NCBI RefSeq assembly: GCF_009882985.1 | Contig: NZ_WTUZ01000010.1 | Span: 919,856-983,855, forward strand | Direction: 5' to 3' | DNA length: 64,000 nt | DNA from: Paenibacillus silvestris | GTDB taxonomy: Bacteria; Bacillota; Bacilli; Paenibacillales; NBRC-103111 | In this document: positions 51,483 through 59,817 of the stretch, in pieces | How positions within the stretch are numbered: position 1 is the stretch's first letter | Layout of the letters: each line of letters begins with the position of its first letter | The notes under the pieces: generated by a model | Databases searched by the model: none | What the model saw: the letters and a program-made list of their open reading frames with translations, nothing else | Told to the model about the DNA's origin: nothing | Translations under genes and position numbers: made by a program

Positions 51483-51519
51483 TTAACCTAAGTTAAGTAA
51501 CAACTGCTATTATAGCAGT
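51483..51519. promoter_or_regulatory. comX/comP divergent control region with two dyads
   Basis: ACTGCTAT-T-ATAGCAGT (51503-51519) is a perfect inverted repeat with one central base. Read on the minus strand its centre is TATAAT; on the plus strand it is TATTAT, so both divergent -10 boxes would lie in the same palindrome. TTAAC-N4-GTTAA (51483-51496) is a second dyad with the 4-nt spacing seen in ComA boxes, though its sequence differs from the B. subtilis consensus. No good -35 is visible on either side. Confidence 0.5.
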
Positions 51520-51541
51520 GATTGAGAGGAAGATATAGTGG

Positions 51542-53848
51542 TTGAATCACAAATTATATAAAATTCTTCTATCATTTTGTTTACTAGGCATGCAGGTCTG
51601 GTTTTTATATGTTACCTTTCAGCACACGTTTTTTGGCATTCAATTAGAAAGAAATGAACAAATGGAATGGCGTATCAAATCCTTTCAAATTGAACAAATT
51701 CAGTCGGATCTGGGGCTTAAGATTGGCGACAAAATTATATACGTGAACGGAAAAGATCCAAACGAAAATAAAATCGTCCGAAAATGGGCCACGATCGAGC
51801 AAGCTGATACGATTACCTTCACTAGGGATGGCGAGCAAGTAACGATTTCATTAGAAGAGCGCGTTCAGCCAGCCTTCGACTTTATCTCTTTGTTTGGAGA
51901 AATTATTTGTCTCTGCATCTCATTTATGATTTTGTGGAAAATTCCCTATTCCAAATCAGCTCGTATACTGTCGCTTGTATTTCTCATTGTAGGCATCATT
52001 TTCATGTGCATCCCTCCGTCCGCTCGCGGAGATAGTTTGGCGAAAGTGCTGATCAGTAATCTTGTAATGATCATGCCGTTTATTTTCGTTCATTTTCTGA
52101 CGCTGTTTTTCAAAGAAAAGAGCGGAGTTTCACTGCCGACCACCTATTTGAAATATGTGTATAGCTTTATGCTGCTCAGTTTCATTGGAAGATGCATCTA
52201 TTTCACGCCGCTGGACACATACAAGTTTTATACACTAGACTATATTTCTGTCCTGCTTTTATTCATGTGCGGATTCTTATTTAATATCGGATTGCTATTT
52301 TATGTGTATTTCAAGTATCACAGGGAGAATTCTTCCATTCAAGCCATCATTAAACTTGTCTGGTTCGCCCTCTTTATTTCTAGCGCACCGTTAGCCTTTC
52401 TTTCCTTTCTACCTATTTTGTTCACAGGTGCGCCGCTTGTTAAACCACTTTACACCGGATATTTTGTCGTGTTATTTCCGTTATCATTCACTTATATGAT
52501 CGTAACCAAGCAATTGTTTGATATTCATATTTTGCTTCGCCGAATACTGTATACGACGCTTATTTCGATGGTGCCAAGCATACTAATTGTTCTTATGATC
52601 GCCTTGATCTTCAGCAAAGAAGTTACCGTGAAAAATATGTCGTTAAGCTTCTTATTTATTTTAACAACGATCTCCTTCTTGCTTTATGTACTTGAATATT
52701 TTGTAACCAAGCTGGATGCCATCATGTTTCCAAAAAAGTTTTACTTGCAGCTTGCACTCAAGAAAATTGCCAGAAACTTGCGGACAATTACGAGTTTTCG
52801 CGAATTAAAAGATATCATTCTAGTAGATATCGTAAGTACACTCAACGTCTACGGTGGAGCTATCGTTTTTCAATATCCGAATTCCATGGAAACGATTGGC
52901 GAGGGAGTTTTGGATTTAAACGAAATCGAGCAATATCTGCGTGAAAATCGCTTGGATGACTCGAAGTATTCTATTTTTGTTATTAATCAGAACGAAGAGT
53001 ATTCCTGCTATTTAGTCACGGCAAGGAAAAAGACGAATACCCTGCTAAGTCTAGAGGAACGTCAGTGGTTAAGTCTGATCATCTCTTATCTGGCTGTAAG
53101 CTTGGAAAACATCTATTTAATCCGCAAGCTAACGGTCAAATTACATGATCTAGCTTCTCAGATTCCTAATGAGGAAGCTGGACAGGACGTTGTTTGGCTT
53201 CGCAAATCGCTTTTTGAGCTGCAGGAACAAGAGCGATATAGAATTGCTACGGATCTACATGACACGACTATGCAGGACATTTTATTAGTGCGTAGAAGAT
53301 TAATTTCTTTTATCAATAATAACGAAGATCACCAGCAGGTGATTCAAGCTATCAAGCATCTGGACTTGGTCAATGAAAGCTTGCGTCAAAGCTGCTTTGA
53401 GCTAAACCCACACCTGCTTCAAAATATTGGATTAATCCAAACCATTCAAGCAACATTGGATCTGGATATTGGGTTAAACGAATATGAAACTGATTTCCAA
53501 GTCGAAGGTTCAATGATGATTGAAAGGCTTGATATCGACATCAAGAAGCACATCTTCCGTATCTTTCAAGAGCTTATGCACAATGCCAAGAAGCATTCCA
53601 ATGCTTCTAACGTCATCATTAAATTAACTGTCGTTGAGAATTACTTATGTTTATTTTATAAGGATGATGGGATTGGGATAGATCCACAAGCCCTCGCCAA
53701 GGACAAAAGACTTCTAACTATTGCCAACTCTGGCTTTGGATTAGAACAGATGAAAAGCCGAGTCCTACATTTGAGTGGACATCTAGAGTTTCTATCAGAT
53801 AAAGGAAGCGGCGTTGAGCTCACCATTCGAATTCCCATACCTACTTAG
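51542..53848 (+). CDS. comP: ComP-type sensor histidine kinase
   Basis: A 768-residue kinase, almost exactly the length of B. subtilis ComP as I recall it. One helix (LYKILLSFCLLGMQVWFLYV) precedes an external PDZ-like stretch (GLKIGDKIIYVNGKDPNE), then about nine further helices run to residue 400. The cytoplasmic part has the HisKA_3 H box RIATDLHDTTMQDILLVRRR (His near 572), an N box ELMHNAKKHSNASNVI and a G box GFGLEQMKSRVLHL. This is the NarL/ComP kinase class. The start is TTG at 51542 with AGAGGAAGATATAG upstream. It is followed 14 bp later by the comA-like gene and should respond to the small peptide encoded divergently. Confidence 0.88.
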   Translation: MNHKLYKILLSFCLLGMQVWFLYVTFQHTFFGIQLERNEQMEWRIKSFQIEQIQSDLGLKIGDKIIYVNGKDPNENKIVRKWATIEQADTITFTRDGEQVTISLEERVQPAFDFISLFGEIICLCISFMILWKIPYSKSARILSLVFLIVGIIFMCIPPSARGDSLAKVLISNLVMIMPFIFVHFLTLFFKEKSGVSLPTTYLKYVYSFMLLSFIGRCIYFTPLDTYKFYTLDYISVLLLFMCGFLFNIGLLFYVYFKYHRENSSIQAIIKLVWFALFISSAPLAFLSFLPILFTGAPLVKPLYTGYFVVLFPLSFTYMIVTKQLFDIHILLRRILYTTLISMVPSILIVLMIALIFSKEVTVKNMSLSFLFILTTISFLLYVLEYFVTKLDAIMFPKKFYLQLALKKIARNLRTITSFRELKDIILVDIVSTLNVYGGAIVFQYPNSMETIGEGVLDLNEIEQYLRENRLDDSKYSIFVINQNEEYSCYLVTARKKTNTLLSLEERQWLSLIISYLAVSLENIYLIRKLTVKLHDLASQIPNEEAGQDVVWLRKSLFELQEQERYRIATDLHDTTMQDILLVRRRLISFINNNEDHQQVIQAIKHLDLVNESLRQSCFELNPHLLQNIGLIQTIQATLDLDIGLNEYETDFQVEGSMMIERLDIDIKKHIFRIFQELMHNAKKHSNASNVIIKLTVVENYLCLFYKDDGIGIDPQALAKDKRLLTIANSGFGLEQMKSRVLHLSGHLEFLSDKGSGVELTIRIPIPT

Positions 53849-53862
53849 GAAGGAAGTACTGC

Positions 53863-54510
53863 ATGAACAAGCAATCAAAAATTTTAATTGTAGATGATCA
53901 CCCCTTAATGGCTGAGGCAACTTCAAGTACTTTGAAGCAGATTGACGGTGTACAAATTGTTGGGATTGCTGGTAATGCCAAACAGTGCCTAGAACTCATG
54001 GATTTGCATGTGCCAGACATTGTATTTCTAGACTTTAATTTGCCAGACCAGTACGGTGATGAAGTTGCCAAAATTATCAAAGGAAAATATCCGGCCACAC
54101 ATCTCGTGATCTTCTCAGGCATCGAATTATCCCATCTCTACAATCATCTGATTGGGCTGGAGGTTAGCGCAGTCATTTCAAAGGAATCCAGCGGGACGCT
54201 TATTAAGAGCCTAGTAACCCTCTTGATGGAGAATTTCACTGTAGTACCTGTACCTGTTTTTCACAAAATGAGAGTATCCAGTGGGAATTTACATCAGACG
54301 GATTTACTGGACGACGATGAAGTGAACATGATGACGATGATTGTACAAGGCTTAACCAACGAACAGATGGCAGACGAAGTCCATATGAGCAAGCGTACTG
54401 TCGATAATTATGTTCGCAAAATTTACGAAAAATTAGGCGTCAAATCGCGTGCACAAGCAGTTGATAAGTTTAATCAGTTCAAGCATATTTTCGATTCTAA
54501 TCGCAGATAA
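53863..54510 (+). CDS. comA: ComA-type response regulator (LuxR/NarL HTH)
   Basis: A 215-residue regulator. The receiver begins KILIVDDHPLMAEA, with the phospho-acceptor Asp57 in VFLDFNLPD. The LuxR-type HTH is LTNEQMADEVHMSKRTVDNY followed by VRKIYEKLGVKSRAQAV. Length and layout match B. subtilis ComA (214 aa). AGGAAGTACTGC precedes the ATG. It is transcribed with comP. Likely targets are the comX/comP control region and other promoters outside the window. Confidence 0.88.
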   Translation: MNKQSKILIVDDHPLMAEATSSTLKQIDGVQIVGIAGNAKQCLELMDLHVPDIVFLDFNLPDQYGDEVAKIIKGKYPATHLVIFSGIELSHLYNHLIGLEVSAVISKESSGTLIKSLVTLLMENFTVVPVPVFHKMRVSSGNLHQTDLLDDDEVNMMTMIVQGLTNEQMADEVHMSKRTVDNYVRKIYEKLGVKSRAQAVDKFNQFKHIFDSNRR

Positions 54511-54581
54511 GGAAATAGATGCTTCAGTCTTTAGATTGAAACGGGGTGAATGAGGGACTAGTTTGGGGAACGTGCCCCTAG

Positions 54582-54772
54582 ATTAACGGGAAATACTAAC
54601 GCTATTTATTTGAGTAATACAGTTATTAGAGGGGATAAATGGAATTTATCCTGTTAATGGGCACAATTGCGTCAGGAAGTAGCGGAGTTGGTGTGGATTA
54701 AGCCTATTTTTTCCAGTTATTTGTATTTAAAAGCTGAAAATCCTTGAAATAACTGGAGTTTTTCCCGCTAAT
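54582..54772. repeat. intergenic four-unit repeat ladder, family 2 copy B
   Basis: 25-nt units related to those at 48275 lie at 54582-54606 (-), 54634-54658 (+), 54697-54721 (-) and 54748-54772 (+). Spacings are 52, 63 and 51 nt, the same as in copy A, but unit orientation alternates. The locus fills the gap 54511-54837 between comA and the convergent phosphorylase gene; no gene is seen there. Confidence 0.72.
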
Positions 54773-54791
54773 CACTTGAGCTTCATAAAAG

Positions 54792-54824
54792 AGAGGCTGT
54801 CCCAAGCGCGGGACAGCCTCTTTC
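54792..54824. terminator. bidirectional terminator, AGAGGCTGTCCC type
   Basis: AGAGGCTGTCCC (54792-54803), loop AAGCGC, GGGACAGCCTCT (54810-54821), then TT. It separates comA from the convergent nucleoside operon. Confidence 0.9.
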
Positions 54825-54837
54825 TATTTCACACATG

Positions 54838-55560
54838 TTACTGGTTCAGCTTGACAATGGCACGAATAGCAGCCTCAATCTCCCGCTCAACGGCACCGGT
54901 AACCACATCCGTGTGTGGGTCATACACTTCTCTAAGATCCGCATCTGCGTAACCATCCAATGCGACTATCGCACCCGCACGCACCCCGCGGAGCGATGCA
55001 ATGACGTATAACGCAGAGATTTCCATCTCAACGGCCAAAGCGCCTGCCCGCTTATATTTCTGATGCGGGAATTCTTCCACACCTTGGAAGAAGGCATCGA
55101 GCGTAACCGTAATCCCCTTCTTCACAAGACCGTCTGTCTCACTTGCAGCTTCAAACAACGCTTGCACAACGTCTGAGTCGGCTACAGCGGGAAAGCCTAG
55201 CGGTACTAGCTGACGAGTTAAGCCGTCTTCCCGAACCGCTGCTGTGCTCACTACCAAGCTTCCTGGCGGAACGTCCGCCGAGTAAGAGCCCGCTGTTCCA
55301 ACGCGAATCAACGTCTTTACGCCGCCTTTGATCAATTCTTCAAAGCAGACAGCGGCTCCCGGAGATCCAACGCCATGACTGACCACGGTTATCGCTACGC
55401 CAGATGCTTCGCCGACGAAAGTCCGATATTCTCTGCTAAATGCCAGCTCGCGAACATTGTCCAGCTTGCGTGCGATCGCTTCTGCTCGAAATGGATCTCC
55501 ACAGACAATCGCGTATGGACTCAAATCCTCTGAATTTACCTGTAAAATGGATAATTTCAA
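54838..55560 (-). CDS. nucleoside phosphorylase (PNP/UDP family)
   Basis: A 240-residue phosphorylase. The TTG start at 55560 follows AAAGGAGTTCGATTAAT and lies just past the stop of the preceding gene; the frame is open upstream but overlaps that gene. CGDPFRAEAIARKL near residue 20, YRTFVGEASGVAITVVSHGV, IRVGTAGSYSADV and the ALAVEMEISALYVIASLRGV segment with its catalytic Glu identify the hexameric PNP/uridine phosphorylase family. It cleaves nucleosides with phosphate to base and ribose-1-phosphate. It is last in the nup operon, which fits salvage of imported nucleosides. Confidence 0.9.
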   Translation of the reverse strand: MKLSILQVNSEDLSPYAIVCGDPFRAEAIARKLDNVRELAFSREYRTFVGEASGVAITVVSHGVGSPGAAVCFEELIKGGVKTLIRVGTAGSYSADVPPGSLVVSTAAVREDGLTRQLVPLGFPAVADSDVVQALFEAASETDGLVKKGITVTLDAFFQGVEEFPHQKYKRAGALAVEMEISALYVIASLRGVRAGAIVALDGYADADLREVYDPHTDVVTGAVEREIEAAIRAIVKLNQ

Positions 55561-55561
55561 A

Positions 55562-56239
55562 TTAATCGAACTCCTTTCTGACCCACTCGTCTTCCGGAAT
55601 CGGAATGGCTTCCCCTGAGAATCGCTGTTCTTCAAAAGGGTCAGCTACATTATGGAAACCATTGCGCTCCCAGAATCCTTCACGGTCTTCCTTCATGAAT
55701 TCGATGCCCTGAATCCATTTCGCGCTTTTCCAGAAATACAAATGAGGTACTACAAGACGTAGCGGCCAACCATGCTTAGGCGTAAGCGGTTTGCCATCAA
55801 AGCTCATGGCAAGTAAAATATGATCGCCCATAAGGTCTTCGAGTGGAACATTCGTTTCATACTCATTATCTGCATGCAGCATGACGTACTTACCTTCTGG
55901 TTTCACATTGATCAACTTAAGGAAATCTCGAAAGAGTACTCCTTCCCAAGCTGTATCCAGCTTGGACCAACGCGTTACACAGTGAATATCGCATACGATT
56001 TGTGTTCGCGGTAACGCGAGCAATTCTTCGTAGCTGAACGACTTCTCCTCCGCAACCTCACCAAACACACGTAACGACCACGTGGACATATCATACTTCG
56101 GCACTTCACCTTCGTGAAGAATCGGAAATCTTTCCGTCACAACCTGCCCTGGCGGAACTCTGTCTGCAATCTCCTCGGGAACCTCTACTGCAGGAATATT
56201 CATGCGCTTGATGCGCTCTGCTTTGCTATCTTTGTGCAT
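55562..56239 (-). CDS. molybdopterin-dependent oxidoreductase (sulfite oxidase-like, YuiH type)
   Basis: A 225-residue cytoplasmic protein with the sulfite-oxidase molybdopterin fold: LALPRTQIVCDIHCVTRWSK with the molybdenum-ligand Cys, AWEGVLFRDFL, MLHADNEYETNVPLED, LLAMSFDGKPLTPKHGWPLR and LRLVVPHLYFWKSAKWIQGI. No Tat signal is visible, as in B. subtilis YuiH. It lies between nupQ and the phosphorylase in one leftward operon, which is odd for this enzyme. A role in oxidising a purine-related compound is only a guess. Confidence 0.88.
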   Translation of the reverse strand: MHKDSKAERIKRMNIPAVEVPEEIADRVPPGQVVTERFPILHEGEVPKYDMSTWSLRVFGEVAEEKSFSYEELLALPRTQIVCDIHCVTRWSKLDTAWEGVLFRDFLKLINVKPEGKYVMLHADNEYETNVPLEDLMGDHILLAMSFDGKPLTPKHGWPLRLVVPHLYFWKSAKWIQGIEFMKEDREGFWERNGFHNVADPFEEQRFSGEAIPIPEDEWVRKEFD

Positions 56240-56260
56240 CTGTCATCCTCCGTTACTTCC

Positions 56261-57184
56261 TTATCTGGAACTGCCATTCGCCTTCTGTGCATCAGCCAAA
56301 TAATTGCTTCTCCGGAAGAAAAGCATCGCCAGCAGTGTCACAACGTAAGGCAGCATTTGTGTAAAATGGGTTGGCAGGGAGAAGCCCTGCAATCGAATAC
56401 TAAACGCATCCATCAAACCGAATAGCAAACTGGAAGCCATGACACCGATTGGATTAGCTTGGCCCAACATCGTGGCTACAAGAGCAATAAACCCTCTTCC
56501 AGCTGTCATCCCTTCCGTAAACATCGTCACTTGCCCCAGTGAAAGCTGAGCCCCAGCCAATCCACAGAGCACCCCGCAGATTAGCACTGCCAAGTATTGC
56601 ATCCGATTTACCTTGATGCCAATGCTTTTGCTGGCAACTGGATTCTCCCCAACCGCGATCAAGCGGAATCCTAGTACGGACTTGAACAGGAAATACTGTA
56701 GGACGAATACAAGGATAAAGGCCAAATAGACAAGCGGTGAATGCCCGGAAATAATCTCCCCAACTACGGGGATATCTTTGATGAACGGAATATCCCATTT
56801 CGGCAGTCCGATCATATTTTTATCATAGAAAGCGCCTTTGACATGAAAAATCGCTCGCAAGCTAAATGCAGTCAACCCCAGCGCCAGGAAATTAAACGAA
56901 ATACCAACAACGATGACATTCGCTTGCAAATGAATACTAATATAAGCAAAAATCAATGAAAAGAGCATCGTCACCGCAACGGCAATAAGAACAGCTGCCA
57001 AAACATTTCCTGTGTAAAAATTGCCCACAATCGCCGAGAATGCCCCAACTAACACGAAACCTTCCAAGCCCACGTTAAACAAGCCAACCCTGGAACAAAT
57101 TGCCCCGCCGAGTGCAGCAAGCAGGATGGGCGCCACCATCCGAATCATCGAACTGAATAAAGACACATCAAGAAGATGCTGCAT
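56261..57184 (-). CDS. nupQ: nucleoside ABC transporter permease NupQ type
   Basis: A 307-residue permease of the BPD_transp_2 family (SSMIRMVAPILLAALGGAIC, SRVGLFNVGLEGFVLVGAFS, GENPVASKSIGIKVNRMQYL). The ATG at 57184 follows AAAGGAGGTAAAGGCG and overlaps the end of nupP by 17 bp. Together with NupP, NupO and NupN it forms a purine-nucleoside importer like that of B. subtilis. Confidence 0.9.
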   Translation of the reverse strand: MQHLLDVSLFSSMIRMVAPILLAALGGAICSRVGLFNVGLEGFVLVGAFSAIVGNFYTGNVLAAVLIAVAVTMLFSLIFAYISIHLQANVIVVGISFNFLALGLTAFSLRAIFHVKGAFYDKNMIGLPKWDIPFIKDIPVVGEIISGHSPLVYLAFILVFVLQYFLFKSVLGFRLIAVGENPVASKSIGIKVNRMQYLAVLICGVLCGLAGAQLSLGQVTMFTEGMTAGRGFIALVATMLGQANPIGVMASSLLFGLMDAFSIRLQGFSLPTHFTQMLPYVVTLLAMLFFRRSNYLADAQKANGSSR

Positions 57185-58235
57185 CGCCTTTACCTCCTTT
57201 CCGTCGTTTCCAAAGGGTATAGCTGAACTTCGCAGTAACGAACAAGATGAGCAAAGACTGAATAACACTTGAAATCTCTAATGGAATGCTCGTGTTTCGC
57301 TCAACACCCATACCTCCGGTTTGCAAAGCTGCAAGAAGAACAGACGCGATGGCTGTACCTAATGGATGAGCGCCGGATAGCAGCGTTGCCATAATGCCAG
57401 ACCACGCATAACCAGGATTCGTTATCATTCCATCTGTGTAGCGATACTGCATGCCAAGTACTTCAATAGCGCCAGCTAGCCCAGCAAAACCTCCACTGGC
57501 AAACATGCTGGTCAGCATTACTTTCCCTCTATTTACGCCCCCATATCCAGCAAAAAGCGGATTGTACCCTAACATCCGAATTTCATAACCGGCAACTGTA
57601 TATTTAATAAACAAATAGAGGAGAACAGCGAGTGCAATCGCAATAATAAATCCGCCGTGAATACTCATCCCTTGAAATAATTTGGGCAGCCAGACCCCTT
57701 TCTCAATCATCATTGTTTGAGCGAGAGCGGCTGAGCCTGTTTTATCTTTAAAAGGATAAGCGACCATATAGCCAGCAAATAAAGCAGCTATATAATTCAT
57801 CAATAGCGTTGTAATAATCAAATTCATTCTGAACTTGGCATCCAGCCACCCTGCAAAAGCCGACCAAATGCCACCGGCAATGATTCCGCCCAGTATAGCC
57901 GCTAACAATTTAAATAGCGCAGGCCCAGGCAAATACAGAGCGATCATTGCACTGGATAATGCGCCAAGAATCATCTGTCCTTCTGATCCCATGTTGAAAA
58001 ATCCTGCACGGAAAGCAATCGATACGCCTAACCCTACCAAAATCAGCGGCGTCGCCCGGGTTAACGTATTCGTAATGAAAAAGAAATTACCAAAAGCACC
58101 TTTCCACATCTGTGCATAGGTGTCAATAACGGATCCGCCAATCAAAGAAATCGCAATGGCACCGCCCAATAATCCGATGATGATGGCAAGCAGCGGTTGG
58201 ACCCAAGCGCTCATAGGGAAACGACTTTTAAGCAT
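57168..58235 (-). CDS. nupP: nucleoside ABC transporter permease NupP type
   Basis: A 355-residue permease with about ten helices; LVGLGVSIAFRAGFFNMGSE and GQMILGALSSAMIALYLPG are family signatures. GGGAGGAGTTTCTC precedes the ATG, which overlaps the ATPase gene by 8 bp. It forms the channel with NupQ. Confidence 0.9.
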   Translation of the reverse strand: MLKSRFPMSAWVQPLLAIIIGLLGGAIAISLIGGSVIDTYAQMWKGAFGNFFFITNTLTRATPLILVGLGVSIAFRAGFFNMGSEGQMILGALSSAMIALYLPGPALFKLLAAILGGIIAGGIWSAFAGWLDAKFRMNLIITTLLMNYIAALFAGYMVAYPFKDKTGSAALAQTMMIEKGVWLPKLFQGMSIHGGFIIAIALAVLLYLFIKYTVAGYEIRMLGYNPLFAGYGGVNRGKVMLTSMFASGGFAGLAGAIEVLGMQYRYTDGMITNPGYAWSGIMATLLSGAHPLGTAIASVLLAALQTGGMGVERNTSIPLEISSVIQSLLILFVTAKFSYTLWKRRKGGKGDAASS

Positions 58236-59727
58236 GAGAAACTCCTCCCGCCATCCACAAGCTAATCTGCTCCTCCGTTGCGTTCTCTGCAGAAATCTCG
58301 CCAGCTATTCGTCCTTCGTACATGACAAGAATACGATCCGAAAGCTTGAGAATTTCTGTTAACTCTGAGGATACCAACAATATTGCGCCTTGCTCGTTAC
58401 GTTTGCGAAGCAATTCTTCGTGAATGAGCTCCATAGCTCCAATATCAACGCCACGAGTAGGTTCTGCTGCAATTAAAAATGGTTGTTTCTGTGCAATTTC
58501 TCTCGCTACGATCAGCTTTTGCAAATTACCGCCGGATAGATACTTCACCTTCGCATCTTGTGAGCCTGCTTTAATCTGAAATTGCTGAATGAAGCCACCC
58601 ACCATTTGTCGAAGTTCTGTTCCTTGCAAAAAACCTTTACGGCTGAGGGTTCTGTGATGCCCCATCGTTCCGTTTTCTAAGACCGTGCCTTCTTTCGCTG
58701 CACCCCATTGATAACGATCCTCTGGGACATGTGAAAGACCAATGTCTCTAATTTCCCGTACAGAACGCCCTTTCAGATTGTCGCCAAGCAATCGAATTTC
58801 CCCGCGGTCAATTAACTGGAGTCCTGAAATAGCTTGAATGAGTTCGGATTGACCATTTCCTGAAATACCTGCGATGCCAACAATTTCCCCAGCCTTGACC
58901 TGAAAGCTGACTTGATCTAGCACAGGTTTGCCTTTGTCCCCCATAATCGAAACATCCTTGACCTGTAGAACGGTCTCACCCAGCTTCACATCGCTTTTGG
59001 TCGTCGGCAGCAACTCTCTGCCCACCATCAGCTTGGACAATTCCTCTACATTGGTTGCCCCTGCATCCAGCTCCCCCGTAACTTTCCCGTCACGAAGAAC
59101 AGTAACCCGGTCAGCGATTTCCATCACTTCATGAAGCTTGTGCGTGATGATAATGAAGCTTTTCCCTTGGTTGGCCAAGTTTCTCATAATAACGAGAAGT
59201 TCCTTCGCTTCAAGCGGCGTCAATACACCCGTAGGCTCATCCAAAATAATAATGTCCGCACCCTGATACAGCACCTTCAAAATTTCCACACGCTGCTGCA
59301 TCCCAAGTGGAATGTCCGCCACTTTCTTATTCGGATCAATCGGCAAGCGATACTGCTCGCACAACGCCTCCACTTGCTTAACAGCCTTTTTACGGTCGAA
59401 TTTGAGCCCTGACTTAGGTTCGTTACCAATAACGATATTCTCGGCGATTGTAAAAGTAGGAAAGAGCATGAAATGTTGATGCACCATGCCAATTCGATGA
59501 CGGATCGCATCCGTAGGATTCGTGAAGGCCACTTCCTCGCCATTCAAAAGAATGTGGCCAGCCGTTGGCTGCTCCATGCCGTACAAAATACGCATTAGCG
59601 TTGTTTTTCCAGCTCCATTTTCCCCCACTAATGCATGAATCTCACCTTGACGCAGCGAAAAATCAACATTTGAATTCGCTGTTAAACTGCCATATGTTTT
59701 CGTAATTTGACGCATTTGAAGCAGCAT
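58228..59727 (-). CDS. nupO: nucleoside ABC transporter ATP-binding protein NupO type
   Basis: A 499-residue ATPase with two ABC domains, as in RbsA and YufO. Domain 1 has GENGAGKTTLMRILYGMEQP near residue 36 and Walker [14 protein letters not shown]. Domain 2 has the variant Walker A GISGNGQSELIQAI and the signature LSGGNLQKLIVARE. It powers the NupPQ permease. Confidence 0.93.
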   Translation of the reverse strand: MLLQMRQITKTYGSLTANSNVDFSLRQGEIHALVGENGAGKTTLMRILYGMEQPTAGHILLNGEEVAFTNPTDAIRHRIGMVHQHFMLFPTFTIAENIVIGNEPKSGLKFDRKKAVKQVEALCEQYRLPIDPNKKVADIPLGMQQRVEILKVLYQGADIIILDEPTGVLTPLEAKELLVIMRNLANQGKSFIIITHKLHEVMEIADRVTVLRDGKVTGELDAGATNVEELSKLMVGRELLPTTKSDVKLGETVLQVKDVSIMGDKGKPVLDQVSFQVKAGEIVGIAGISGNGQSELIQAISGLQLIDRGEIRLLGDNLKGRSVREIRDIGLSHVPEDRYQWGAAKEGTVLENGTMGHHRTLSRKGFLQGTELRQMVGGFIQQFQIKAGSQDAKVKYLSGGNLQKLIVAREIAQKQPFLIAAEPTRGVDIGAMELIHEELLRKRNEQGAILLVSSELTEILKLSDRILVMYEGRIAGEISAENATEEQISLWMAGGVSHA

Positions 59728-59817
59728 GACGGTTTTTCGCTCCTCTGTCTAGACATGAGGAAACTGTTTACGTCTCCGTAAACAGTTCCCAAGGTCAATA
59801 TGAAATGATCGTACTCA

